From the NCBI RefSeq assembly GCF_023206215.1, contig NZ_CP065800.1, positions 2,914,001 through 2,978,000 of the forward strand: DNA of 64,000 bases. The letters are read 5' to 3'. The position numbers and the translations under genes were made by a program. Positions 46,130-55,603 of the stretch are shown one piece after another. Source of the DNA: Butyrivibrio fibrisolvens. GTDB taxonomy: Bacteria > Bacillota > Clostridia > Lachnospirales > Lachnospiraceae. The notes beneath the pieces were generated by a model. It ran no database searches and was not told where the DNA came from. It was given only the letters and a program-made list of their open reading frames with translations. Each line of letters begins with the position of its first letter. The first letter of the stretch is position 1.

Positions 46130-46198
46130 CACTAAGAATGTTTTTAGGGATTTCCTTTTAATAAGAAATTATAGTTGAATATGAAATTACAATTATGT

Positions 46199-46253
46199 GG
46201 CAGCATCAAGATTAACGCTAGTGTACTGACTAGGGACGCTGCCGCCGTTTTTT
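46199..46253 (+). terminator. Structured leader hairpin with T-run (possible attenuator or sRNA terminator)
   Basis: The outer stem GGCAGCATC (46199-46207) pairs with GACGCTGCC (46235-46243) with one mismatch and encloses a perfect inner stem CTAGT/ACTAG (46218-46222, 46229-46233). TTTTTT follows at 46248-46253. It lies between the promoter and the start at 46320, so either a roughly 115-nt RNA ends here or read-through is regulated. Confidence 0.65.
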
Positions 46254-46319
46254 GTTAAGAGACGATGTGTAATATTACAGTTATCTTCGGCTTTTTGGTA
46301 ATTTCATTCGGAGGTTTAG

Positions 46320-49300
46320 ATGATTTCAAAAGACTACACACTTGGCATTGACGTTGGATCTACAACTGTAAAGGTTGCACTTCTTGATCCGGAACATGAA
46401 CTGATTTTTGCTGATTATAAGAGACATTACGCCAATATACGTGAGACTCTTGCCGAGCTCGTCAAAGAGGCTCAGGCCAAAGTTGGCAACGTTACGATCC
46501 ATCCTGTGATAACAGGTTCAGGCGGTCTTAATCTGGCCAAGCATCTTGAAGTTCCATTTGTCCAGGAAGTTGTTGCTGTATCTACAGCACTTAAAGAAAT
46601 TGCTCCTAAAACTGATGTTGCTATAGAACTTGGCGGTGAAGATGCCAAGATCATATATTTTGAAGACGGCAATGTTGAACAGCGTATGAACGGTATCTGC
46701 GCAGGCGGTACAGGTTCATTTATAGACCAGATGGCATCTCTTCTTCAGACTGATGCGGCCGGTCTTAATGAGTATGCCAAAAATTACAATTCTCTGTATA
46801 CCATCGCTGCAAGATGTGGTGTATTTGCAAAAACTGATATCCAGCCTCTTATCAATGACGGTGCTACCAAGGAAGACCTTGCTGCATCCATATACCAGGC
46901 AGTTGTCAATCAGACTATCTCAGGTCTTGCCTGCGGTAAGCCTATAAGAGGTCATGTTGCATTCCTTGGTGGTCCTCTTCACTTCCAGTCAGAACTAAAA
47001 AATGCTTTTATCAGGACTTTAAAGCTTGATGATGAGCATACTATAGATGTAGACAATTCTCACCTTTTTGCTGCTATGGGTAGTGCTATGAATGCCGAGG
47101 AAGCTATTTCTTATGATATGAATGAGATGGTTTCCAGACTTTCCAAAAAGATCCATATGGAGTTTGAAGTTGCCAGAATGGAGCCTCTTTTCCCTACTCA
47201 GGAAGATTATGATGCATTCAAGAAGCGTCAGGATCAGTACAAGGTCAAGACTTCACTTCTTGACAATTATAGGGGCAATGCATTCCTTGGAATAGATGCA
47301 GGATCTACAACTACCAAGTGTGCTCTTGTATCAGAAAACGGTGATCTTCTGTATTCATTCTATTCAAGCAATAACGGTTCTCCTTTGCAGACTGCCATTA
47401 ACTCTTTGCAGGAGATATATAAGCTGATGCCGGAAGGCGTACGTATAGCCCGCTCCTGTTCTACAGGTTACGGCGAGTCTCTCATGAAGTCAGCATTCCA
47501 GCTTGATGATGGTGAAGTTGAGACTATCGCTCATTATAATGCAGCTGCATTCTTCGATCCCAAAGTCGATTGTATCCTTGATATCGGCGGTCAGGATATG
47601 AAATGCATCCGTATCAAGAACAAGGCTGTTGATTCAGTTCAGCTCAACGAAGCTTGTTCTTCAGGCTGCGGTTCATTTATCGAGACTTTTGCCAAGTCTC
47701 TTAATTACAGTGTTCAGGATTTTGCCAAGGAAGCTCTTTTTGCTAAGCATCCTATCGATCTTGGTACCCGCTGTACTGTATTTATGAACTCTAAAGTTAA
47801 GCAAGCCCAGAAGGAGGGTGCCGGTGTAGATGACATCTCTGCAGGTCTTGCATATTCTGTAATCAAGAATGCTCTTTTCAAGGTTATCAAGGTGTCTGAT
47901 GCCAAGGAACTTGGAAGTAACATCGTAGTTCAGGGTGGAACCTTCTACAACGATGCGGTTCTTCGTGCATTCGAAAAGATAGCCGGAGCAGAGGTTATCC
48001 GTCCTGATATCGCAGGTATCATGGGCGCTTTTGGTGCTGCTCTTATCGCAAGAAACAGATTCATGCAGAATCCTTCTTACGAGACATCAATGCTCACAAT
48101 AGATCAGATTAACAGCCTTGAGTACTCTACATCTATGGCTACCTGCCAGGGATGTACCAATCACTGCCGCCTTACAGTCAACAAGTTCACAGGAGGAAGG
48201 CAGCACATCTCAGGCAACCGCTGTGAGAGAGGTCTTGGCAAGGTCAAGAACGCTGATGGAGTTCCTAACCTTTTTGATTGGAAATATAAGAGAGTATTCG
48301 GCTACAAGCCACTTCCTGATAGCGAAGTAACAAGAGGTACTGTAGGAATCCCGAGAGTTCTTAACATGTATGAGAACTATCCTTTCTGGCATACCTTCTT
48401 TACTAAACTTGGCTACAAGGTAGTATTGTCTCCAAGATCATCACATCAGATCTATGAGATGGGTATAGAATCTATACCTTCAGAATCCGAGTGTTATCCT
48501 GCCAAGATCAGCCATGGTCATGTAGAATGGCTGATACACAAGGGAGTTGACTTCATCTTCTATCCGGGAATTTTCTATGAGCGAGAAGAAGTTAAGGGGG
48601 CTACCAACCACTACAACTGCCCTATTGTTACATCATATTCTGAGAATATTAAAAATAACGTTGAAGCTATCACATCAGGTAAAGCGCGCCTTCGCAATCC
48701 TTTCATGGCCTTTACCTCTCTTGATACTATACTTCATTCTCTTTATAAGGAATTCACAGAGATTCCTAAAAAAGAGCTTGCTGAAGCAGCAAAGCTTGCA
48801 TGGGATGAGCTTTCAAAGTGCCGTGAAGATGTTAAGAAAAAAGGTGAAGAAACCCTTAAATGGATGGAAGAAAATCATCGCCATGGTATAGTCCTTGCCG
48901 GTCGTCCATATCATATAGATCCTGAGATCAACCATGGTATACCTGATATGATCTGTTCTTACGGAGTAGCCGTACTTACAGAAGATTCTATCTCACATCT
49001 TGGAGCTCCTGAAAGGCCTCTTATCGTATCAGACCAGTGGATGTATCACTCAAGACTTTATGCAGCAGCAGCTTACGTACGTACACGTGATGATCTCGAC
49101 CTTATCCAGCTCAACTCATTTGGATGCGGTCTTGATGCTGTTACCACAGATCAGGTTGCAGATATCCTGAACGGATCTGACAAGATCTATACATGTCTTA
49201 AGATTGATGAAGTTAACAACCTCGGTGCTGCAAGGATCCGTGTAAGATCACTTCTTGCTGCTATCCGTGTACGTGAAGAAGAAGGCAAGCATGCTACAGT

Positions 49301-50618
49301 TCGTGACTGTGCTAACCACAGAGTTCTCTTCACCAAAGAGATGAAGGATGAAGGATATACTCTCCTGTGTCCTCAGATGTCACCTATACACTTCGATATA
49401 TTAGAGAGCGCTCTTCGTGCCTGTGGTTATAACCTTATTGTCATGCAAAATGACAATATGCATGCCATAGATATGGGTCTTAAGTATGTTAATAATGATG
49501 CATGCTACCCTTCTCTTTGGGTTGTAGGTCAGATCATGGATGAACTTCATTCCGGCAAATATGATCTTAACAAGACAGCAGTTGTAATGTCTCAGACAGG
49601 CGGCGGATGCCGTGCAACCAACTATGTGGGATTCATCAGAAGAGCTCTGAAAAAAGCCGGAATGGAACAGATTCCTGTTATATCCTTCAACCTATCCAAG
49701 CTCGAATCCAATCCGGGATTCAAGATAGACTTTGAGATGCTCAAGCGTGCTGCATACGGTGCTGTATTCGGAGATATCATGATGAGATGTATCTACAGAA
49801 TGCGTCCTTATGAGAAGGTCAAGGGTTCTGTTGAAAAAGTTCATCAAAAGTGGCTTACAAGATGCAGAGAATTTGTATCTAAAAAGAATATAAATGTTAC
49901 AACTGATATGGTTAAATTCCAGAAGATGTGTCGTCTGATGGTTGAAGATTTTGATAACATCGAGATCACAGATGAAGTTAAGCCAAGGGTTGGTATCGTA
50001 GGTGAGATCCTTGTCAAGTTCGCTCCTGCTGCTAACAATCATCTTGTAGATCTTCTCGAAGCAGAAGGCGCAGAAGCTGTAGTTCCGGATCTTCTGGACT
50101 TCATGCTCTACTGTTTCTACAACCAGATATACAAGGCTGAATATCTTGGAACCAGTAAAAAGACTGCTAAGGCAATGAAAGTAGCCATCTGGGCTCTTGA
50201 AAAGCTTCGAGGCGGAGCAACAAAAGCACTTAAAGCTTCCAAACATTTTGAGGCTCCAACAAGTATCTACAAGCTTGTAGAATATGCTAAGCCTATCGTA
50301 GATATCGGTAATCAGACAGGTGAGGGATGGTTCCTTACAGGTGAGATGATCGAGCTTATCACAGAAGGCGTTGGCAATATCGTCTGCACACAGCCATTTG
50401 GATGTCTACCAAACCACGTTGTAGGTAAGGGCGTTATTAAAGAGCTTAGAAGACATTATCCGGGATCTAATATAGTTGCAATCGATTATGATCCGGGTGC
50501 TTCTGAAGTCAATCAGCTCAACAGGATCAAGCTCATGCTCTCTACTGCTAACAGGAAGCTTGCTGACAAGAAGACTAAGGAAAACAATACTGAACATGAT
50601 GAGAAAGTCGCGATCTGA
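46320..50618 (+). CDS. 2-hydroxyacyl-CoA dehydratase activase-type protein, multidomain
   Basis: This 1432-residue protein has two BadF/HgdC-type ATPase domains: GIDVGSTTVKVAL with GICAGGTGSFIDQMA (about 5-290), and GIDAGSTTTKCALV with EACSSGCGSFIETFA (about 318-590). A DUF2229-type region follows (about 610-870: TCQGCTNHCRLTVNKF, SESECYPAKISHGHVEWL), then a long C-terminal region (about 870-1400) with NNDACYPSLWVVGQIM and SQTGGGCRATNYVGF, related to dehydratase subunits. The Cys motifs suggest bound 4Fe-4S clusters and ATP-driven electron transfer to an acyl-CoA dehydratase. The partner dehydratase is not in the window, and the substrate is unknown. The ATG follows GGAGG by about 6 nt. Confidence 0.88.
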   Translation: MISKDYTLGIDVGSTTVKVALLDPEHELIFADYKRHYANIRETLAELVKEAQAKVGNVTIHPVITGSGGLNLAKHLEVPFVQEVVAVSTALKEIAPKTDVAIELGGEDAKIIYFEDGNVEQRMNGICAGGTGSFIDQMASLLQTDAAGLNEYAKNYNSLYTIAARCGVFAKTDIQPLINDGATKEDLAASIYQAVVNQTISGLACGKPIRGHVAFLGGPLHFQSELKNAFIRTLKLDDEHTIDVDNSHLFAAMGSAMNAEEAISYDMNEMVSRLSKKIHMEFEVARMEPLFPTQEDYDAFKKRQDQYKVKTSLLDNYRGNAFLGIDAGSTTTKCALVSENGDLLYSFYSSNNGSPLQTAINSLQEIYKLMPEGVRIARSCSTGYGESLMKSAFQLDDGEVETIAHYNAAAFFDPKVDCILDIGGQDMKCIRIKNKAVDSVQLNEACSSGCGSFIETFAKSLNYSVQDFAKEALFAKHPIDLGTRCTVFMNSKVKQAQKEGAGVDDISAGLAYSVIKNALFKVIKVSDAKELGSNIVVQGGTFYNDAVLRAFEKIAGAEVIRPDIAGIMGAFGAALIARNRFMQNPSYETSMLTIDQINSLEYSTSMATCQGCTNHCRLTVNKFTGGRQHISGNRCERGLGKVKNADGVPNLFDWKYKRVFGYKPLPDSEVTRGTVGIPRVLNMYENYPFWHTFFTKLGYKVVLSPRSSHQIYEMGIESIPSESECYPAKISHGHVEWLIHKGVDFIFYPGIFYEREEVKGATNHYNCPIVTSYSENIKNNVEAITSGKARLRNPFMAFTSLDTILHSLYKEFTEIPKKELAEAAKLAWDELSKCREDVKKKGEETLKWMEENHRHGIVLAGRPYHIDPEINHGIPDMICSYGVAVLTEDSISHLGAPERPLIVSDQWMYHSRLYAAAAYVRTRDDLDLIQLNSFGCGLDAVTTDQVADILNGSDKIYTCLKIDEVNNLGAARIRVRSLLAAIRVREEEGKHATVRDCANHRVLFTKEMKDEGYTLLCPQMSPIHFDILESALRACGYNLIVMQNDNMHAIDMGLKYVNNDACYPSLWVVGQIMDELHSGKYDLNKTAVVMSQTGGGCRATNYVGFIRRALKKAGMEQIPVISFNLSKLESNPGFKIDFEMLKRAAYGAVFGDIMMRCIYRMRPYEKVKGSVEKVHQKWLTRCREFVSKKNINVTTDMVKFQKMCRLMVEDFDNIEITDEVKPRVGIVGEILVKFAPAANNHLVDLLEAEGAEAVVPDLLDFMLYCFYNQIYKAEYLGTSKKTAKAMKVAIWALEKLRGGATKALKASKHFEAPTSIYKLVEYAKPIVDIGNQTGEGWFLTGEMIELITEGVGNIVCTQPFGCLPNHVVGKGVIKELRRHYPGSNIVAIDYDPGASEVNQLNRIKLMLSTANRKLADKKTKENNTEHDEKVAI

Positions 50619-50656
50619 TCATTAAACTGATCCGGTCACACATAACATCAATATAA

Positions 50657-50697
50657 AAAGGTTCTGCCGCATATAATAAGTAAGCGGTAGAACCTTT
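50657..50697 (+). terminator. Terminator of the dehydratase-activase gene
   Basis: The stem AAAGGTTCTGCCGC (50657-50670) pairs with GCGGTAGAACCTTT (50684-50697) with one mismatch, about 40 bp after the stop; the T-rich tail is partly in the stem. Confidence 0.75.
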
Positions 50698-50775
50698 GTT
50701 ATTGTAACCATATGTCAGCTAATTAAAATCCGCTATATTAGCTGCTCAGCCATTAGCACTATCTGACCTTTTTGA

Positions 50776-51252
50776 TCAAGCTTTCTGGTTAAGTTTTTCA
50801 ATATTATCAGCCTGACGCTCAATTGCAAAATCTGTAGAACGAAGCTGCATCTGAACCTTCAGTATCTGTTTATGTATATCATCACACTTATTGTAGAATT
50901 CCAAGATCTTTTCATCACTGACTTTAAGGTGTTTTTCTGCAATTGCACCAGGAAGTACAAACTTCTTGACCACTTTACCGAATTTGACTTCGATATATTT
51001 TCCGTCCTGAGAAGAAATTTTTCCTTCTCCAAACTTTTCATGCTCGACTTTTAAGCCCTTGGCGCTCATCTCACCAAGTTCTTCTGACTGTTTGTTAAGA
51101 GAATCAAGAACTTCTACATATTCATCGCGCCGTCTGTGAAGCTCTTTCATCTGGCGATCAGCCTCTTCTAAGAGCTCCCTTGTCTTTTTGGTTTTCTTTC
51201 TTGCTTTAACTTCCTTCTTTTCTACCTGTTCCTCCTCAAGATTGAGAGCCAT
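50776..51252 (-). CDS. Coiled-coil protein with a small beta domain, hypothetical
   Basis: This 158-residue, Lys/Glu-rich protein has helices at both ends (about 5-70 and 115-155) flanking a short KOW/SH3-like beta segment (HEKFGEGKISSQDGKYIEVK). It has no signal or membrane segment. A similar small beta motif occurs at the end of UvrD-type helicases, but the rest does not match. Function is not recognised. GGAG precedes the ATG. It is convergent with the dehydratase-activase gene. Confidence 0.7.
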   Translation of the reverse strand: MALNLEEEQVEKKEVKARKKTKKTRELLEEADRQMKELHRRRDEYVEVLDSLNKQSEELGEMSAKGLKVEHEKFGEGKISSQDGKYIEVKFGKVVKKFVLPGAIAEKHLKVSDEKILEFYNKCDDIHKQILKVQMQLRSTDFAIERQADNIEKLNQKA

Positions 51253-51448
51253 AATATAATCTCCTTTCAGGGCCAGTTTGCGGGCTATGAAATATTATTT
51301 ACTGAGTATCAAAAAGTACAAACACCATATATATATTTTAAAACTTTCATAGGCGTTTTTCAAATATATTTTTACGGTATTTCGATAACCCATTTAAAAA
51401 AGACTGCCTGCAAAGACAGTCTTTCTCATAACAACTATATATCTATTC

Positions 51449-52426
51449 TTATTTACCATTATCAGTTTTTTCTGTCAGTGCCTTTGATGCCTTGACAATG
51501 TTATCAGCATCGAGTATCTGTCCCCACTTATATGGAGTTGCCTGATATACGTAATAGTTAAGCCAGTTAGAATACAAGAGGTTGCAATGCGCTCTCCAAG
51601 TAAGCCTTGGTTTATTATTCGGATTATCATCCGGATAATAGTTTCTTGGAAGCGGAGTTCCAAGCCCCTTCTTGGCATCACGCTTATACTCACTATCAAG
51701 TGTGAAGCGGTCGTATTCTGCATGTCCGAAGCTGAAGATCTGTCTTCCATCCTTGGTCATGCAGAGCATTGCTCCTGCTTCATAAGACTCTGCCAGTACT
51801 ACAAGCTTATTGCACTTGTGAATATCATCGATCGGTACTGAGGTATATCTGCTATGAGGAATGTAGAATACGTCATCAAATCCTCTAATAAGCGGAACCT
51901 TCCTGTTGAGCACTTTGTGAGCATAGATTCCAAATAGCTTTTGAGGAAGTTGTATCTTCTTAAGACCAAAGTGATAATAGCAGGCAGCCTGCGCACCCCA
52001 GCAGATATGAAAAGTTGATGTCACATGTTTCTTGGTCCATTCAAAAATCTGACACAGCTCATCCCAGTAATCAACCTCTTCAAACTCCATCTTCTCAACA
52101 GGTGCACCTGTTATGATCATTCCGTCATAATGGTTGTCCTTTAATTCATCAAAGGTATTATAAAAGCTGTTTAGATGTGTTGTAGAGGTGTGTCCGGCTT
52201 CGTGTGTACTTACTCTCATAAATGTAACATCTATCTGAAGAGGAGTATTAGAAAGAGCCCTAAGAAGCTGAAGCTCAGTATCTTCCTTAAGCGGCATAAG
52301 ATTAAGAATACATATGGACAGGGGTCTGATATCCTGATGCATGGCCCTGTTCTCATCTACTACGAATATATTCTCTTTCTCAAGCTGCTCTCTGGCAGGA
52401 AGATCGTTCTGAATCTTAATAGGCAT
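51449..52426 (-). CDS. metA: Homoserine O-acyltransferase, predicted acetyl-CoA specific
   Basis: This 325-residue enzyme of the MetA family activates homoserine for methionine synthesis. The catalytic Cys142 lies in HICWGAQAA, and His235 and Glu237 in FSFGHAEYD. Residue 111, which decides the acyl donor in this family, is Glu (GAPVEKMEF); Glu is known to favour acetyl-CoA and Gly succinyl-CoA. The gene is therefore predicted to be a homoserine O-acetyltransferase despite its MetA name. GGAG precedes the ATG at about 10 nt. A 15-bp repeat array lies about 75 bp upstream of the start. No SAM riboswitch was seen. Confidence 0.95.
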   Translation of the reverse strand: MPIKIQNDLPAREQLEKENIFVVDENRAMHQDIRPLSICILNLMPLKEDTELQLLRALSNTPLQIDVTFMRVSTHEAGHTSTTHLNSFYNTFDELKDNHYDGMIITGAPVEKMEFEEVDYWDELCQIFEWTKKHVTSTFHICWGAQAACYYHFGLKKIQLPQKLFGIYAHKVLNRKVPLIRGFDDVFYIPHSRYTSVPIDDIHKCNKLVVLAESYEAGAMLCMTKDGRQIFSFGHAEYDRFTLDSEYKRDAKKGLGTPLPRNYYPDDNPNNKPRLTWRAHCNLLYSNWLNYYVYQATPYKWGQILDADNIVKASKALTEKTDNGK

Positions 52427-52501
52427 AACCTTATATCTCCATTCTGATATTACTTTTTATTTTAAAATGCTTATGACAGATCCTGTACCTTTTAAATTAC
52501 T

Positions 52502-52596
52502 CCTTTAAAAAAGTGCTGCTTTAAAAAGTACTGTTTTAAAAAGTACTTCTTTAAAAAGCGCTATCTTCCTAAAGTACTGCTGTCTTAAGGCACTTT
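52502..52596. repeat. Degenerate 15-bp tandem repeat array
   Basis: About six units of the form CTTTAAAAAGTACTG run in tandem; the first four are close, the last two degraded. Each unit has the palindromic cores TTTAAA and AGTACT, which would suit serial protein binding upstream of metA. The 52427-52665 gap between metA and ligA has no other feature. Confidence 0.8.
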
Positions 52597-52665
52597 AGTA
52601 ATAGTATTACAGCAATTATATATTAAAGTATTTAATACTGCATATATTTTTTTGCTATACCTTCA

Positions 52666-54669
52666 TTAACTCTGAACTTTTGATAAAAACTCTTCTTCAG
52701 TTATGATCGGAATTCCAAGCTCTTTGGCCTTCTTGTTCTTGCCTGAATTAGAAGCAATATCATTATTGATAAGTGCGAAAGTTTTCTTGGATACGCTTCC
52801 AGATACGCTTCCACCATGGCTTTCGATAAATGCTACCATAGCATCTCTGTTGGCAAACTTTTCAAGACTTCCGGTTATAACATATGTCTGACCTGCAAGT
52901 TCACTTGAGGATTCTACAACTTCCATATCAAAAGTAAGACCATAATCTTTAAGTCTTTCAAGAAGTCTTATATTAGAATCTTTATGGAAAAAGTCATGGA
53001 TGCAAAGTGCTGTAGTCTCTCCCACATCCTGAACTTCAACAAGCTGATCAACTCTTGCATGCATAAGGTCGTCTATACTGTTAAAAGCTTTCATTATTGT
53101 CTTAGACGATGTTTTTCCTACATTTGGTATAGAAAGTCCTGTAAGCAGTCTGAAAGGTTCATTGGACTTAGAAGCTTCTATCGCATTAAGAACGTTATCA
53201 GTGCCCTTTTCTTTGCCTATAAGACCTTTTTCAATAAGTTCCTGCCTATAGTCCTTGAGTAGATATATATCAGCTATATCATGAAGGTAGCCGTTCTCTA
53301 TAAGGGTTCTGATATACTCTTCACCAAAACCTTTTATATCCATGGCGTCACGACCTACAAAGTTGATGATACGTCTTTCAAGCTTGGCAGGACAGTCATC
53401 ATTAGTGCAGATCATATCCGCTGTATCAGGCTCTCTTACAACCTTGCCGCCGCATACAGGGCAGACATCAGGAATCTTGAATGTCACAGAATCAGCAGGA
53501 TTTTTGGAAGCTACCACGCTTCTTATCTTAGGAATGATCTCGCCTGACTTATATACAAGAACTGTTCTTCCGATACCAATACCTAGATTGTCGATAAAGT
53601 CCTGGTTGTGAAGAGTAGCTCTTGAAACTGTAGTACCACAAAGTCTGACTTCAGAAAATACCGCTGTAGGATTAACTCTTCCTGTCATACCAACTGACAG
53701 CTCTATATCTTTGATAACAGCTTCCTTCTCTTCCGGAGGATACTTATATGCAATATGACCACTTGAATACTTGGAGCCTGCCGGAAAATCGTCTCTATAG
53801 GCTATCTGATCGATTTTAATTACAGCGCCGTCTATATCATACGGGAGAGATCCTCTTGACTCTCCTATAGCATCAATCTGTGCAAGGATCTCATCATCTG
53901 TTACGCAGACTGCAGATGGGACAACCGCCATCTTAAGAGCCTTCATCTTCTCAAGGCCTTCAGAATGAGAAGCTATCTGCGGATCAGATCTTTGTATATT
54001 AAAAATAAACATAGAAAGGCCACGTTCTCTTACCATTCCGCTATCAAGCTGTCTCAGAGTACCCGCAGCACAGTTTCTGGGATTAGCAAAAGTCTTCTTG
54101 CCATGAGCTTCCTGAATTCTGTTGGTCTTGTCGAAATCCTCATGACTCATATATACTTCGCCGCGCACTTCAAGCGAATTAAACTCAGAGGATATACTTC
54201 TTACAACATCCGGTATAACAAGTGCATTGGAAGTAACATCTTCACCAATAAGGCCATCTCCTCTGGTTTCTGCAAGTGTAAGCTTACCATTTTCATAACG
54301 GATACTCATAGAAAGTCCGTCTATCTTGTGCTCTACGCAAAAACGCACATCAGGGTGCATAGCTCTTACGTCGTGAACCCATTCAAGTACTTCTTCTTTG
54401 GAGAAGACATCCTGAATAGAGAGCATAGGAACATCATGCTCAACTGTAACACCTGCAGTTCTCTTGACAGAACCGCCTATGATCCTTGTAGGTGAATCCT
54501 TAGATATAAGCTCAGGATGCTCTTTTTCAACAGCTTTAAGCTGAAGCATAAGCTGATCATATTCATAATCGCTTATTTCCGGAGCATCCTGATTATAGTA
54601 ACGATCCATGTGATACTTAATAGTCTCACACAGTTTATTGTATTCTTGTATTAAATTAGTCTCTCCCAA
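52666..54669 (-). CDS. ligA: NAD-dependent DNA ligase
   Basis: This 667-residue enzyme seals nicks in replication and repair. The adenylation domain (about 1-315) has the nucleotidyl Lys in VEHKIDGLSMSI and TRGDGLIGEDVT. An OB domain follows (about 320-400), then a four-Cys zinc finger (CPVCGGKVV ... CTNDDCPAKLE), helix-hairpin-helix repeats (about 440-580, with LTGLSIPNVGKTSSKTIM) and a C-terminal BRCT (about 590-667, GQTYVITGSLEKFANRD). The length is normal for LigA. Confidence 0.97.
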   Translation of the reverse strand: MGETNLIQEYNKLCETIKYHMDRYYNQDAPEISDYEYDQLMLQLKAVEKEHPELISKDSPTRIIGGSVKRTAGVTVEHDVPMLSIQDVFSKEEVLEWVHDVRAMHPDVRFCVEHKIDGLSMSIRYENGKLTLAETRGDGLIGEDVTSNALVIPDVVRSISSEFNSLEVRGEVYMSHEDFDKTNRIQEAHGKKTFANPRNCAAGTLRQLDSGMVRERGLSMFIFNIQRSDPQIASHSEGLEKMKALKMAVVPSAVCVTDDEILAQIDAIGESRGSLPYDIDGAVIKIDQIAYRDDFPAGSKYSSGHIAYKYPPEEKEAVIKDIELSVGMTGRVNPTAVFSEVRLCGTTVSRATLHNQDFIDNLGIGIGRTVLVYKSGEIIPKIRSVVASKNPADSVTFKIPDVCPVCGGKVVREPDTADMICTNDDCPAKLERRIINFVGRDAMDIKGFGEEYIRTLIENGYLHDIADIYLLKDYRQELIEKGLIGKEKGTDNVLNAIEASKSNEPFRLLTGLSIPNVGKTSSKTIMKAFNSIDDLMHARVDQLVEVQDVGETTALCIHDFFHKDSNIRLLERLKDYGLTFDMEVVESSSELAGQTYVITGSLEKFANRDAMVAFIESHGGSVSGSVSKKTFALINNDIASNSGKNKKAKELGIPIITEEEFLSKVQS

Positions 54670-54777
54670 CGGTTAGTCCTCTCTTATCTATATCCAATGA
54701 AATAAAGGCCCATATCCCTGACCAACATTCAATAAATATATCTTTTATCTATAATTTTGTACTGCATCTAACACAGG

Positions 54778-55527
54778 TTAATTAGATGCAGTATCTTTCC
54801 TAAGTCCGCACTTTGAATAAAGCGTTGTAAGCTCTCTTCCTGTAACTTCCCTAAGTTCTCCAGGCTTCATGCTGCCAAGCTCAATATTTAATACTCTGAT
54901 ACGCATAAGTTCTCTTACATTATAGCCAAGAGCCTTACACATACGTCTGATCTGTCTGTTAAGACCCTGAGTAAGGATGATCCTGAATGAATTTCTTCCG
55001 GTCTTAACGACCTTGCATCTTTTTGTAGTAACATCAAGATCTTCAATGTATACTCCACCGGCCATCTGACGCAGAAAAGCGCCATTAACTTCCTTATCAA
55101 CCCTTACAACATATTCTTTCTCATGATTGTTGGATGACTTCATCATTCTATTGATGAGTTCTCCATCATTGGATAAAATAAGCAGTCCGCTTGAATTAGC
55201 ATCCAATCGTCCTGCGTAGTTGACCTTAACAGGAGTTTTGATCTCTGTAGCAACTGTACGCTGCGCATGAGCATCACGCTGAGTACATACAACTCCTTCA
55301 GGCTTATAATATGCATATACCTTGGTATCTGTAACTAGCTTTATTCTCTTGCCATCAATTTTTACTACATCTCCGGGATTAACCTTGGTACCTGCCAGAG
55401 CAGGCTGACCATTAACAGATACTCGTCCCTCTTCAATGATCTTATCTGCATCTCTGCGAGAGCAAATTCCGCACTGTGCAATATATTTGTTAAGCCTTAC
55501 CTGTTCGCTCTCGTCCTTGTGACTCAT
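54778..55527 (-). CDS. rRNA pseudouridine synthase (RluB/RsuA family)
   Basis: This 249-residue enzyme has an N-terminal S4 RNA-binding domain (VRLNKYIAQCGICSRRDADK) and a catalytic domain with the conserved Asp in NYAGRLDANSSGLLILSNDG; LNRQIRRMCKALGY is the family's C-terminal motif. It makes pseudouridine in 23S or 16S rRNA; the exact site (RluB, RluE, RluF or RsuA type) cannot be told. The ATG at 55527 has GGAG 6 nt upstream and begins at the S4 domain; an in-frame ATG at 55539 is weaker. Confidence 0.92.
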   Translation of the reverse strand: MSHKDESEQVRLNKYIAQCGICSRRDADKIIEEGRVSVNGQPALAGTKVNPGDVVKIDGKRIKLVTDTKVYAYYKPEGVVCTQRDAHAQRTVATEIKTPVKVNYAGRLDANSSGLLILSNDGELINRMMKSSNNHEKEYVVRVDKEVNGAFLRQMAGGVYIEDLDVTTKRCKVVKTGRNSFRIILTQGLNRQIRRMCKALGYNVRELMRIRVLNIELGSMKPGELREVTGRELTTLYSKCGLRKDTASN

Positions 55528-55603
55528 ATAAATCTCCATTCAAAACTATTTTCAGTTTGAATCTAACAGATTCAAAAAATATACATGAGATTCAAACTGA
55601 ATA

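Noticed and set aside
52427..52665. SAM riboswitch or T-box upstream of metA
   Set aside because: Only the 15-bp repeat array is present; no S-box or T-box motif.
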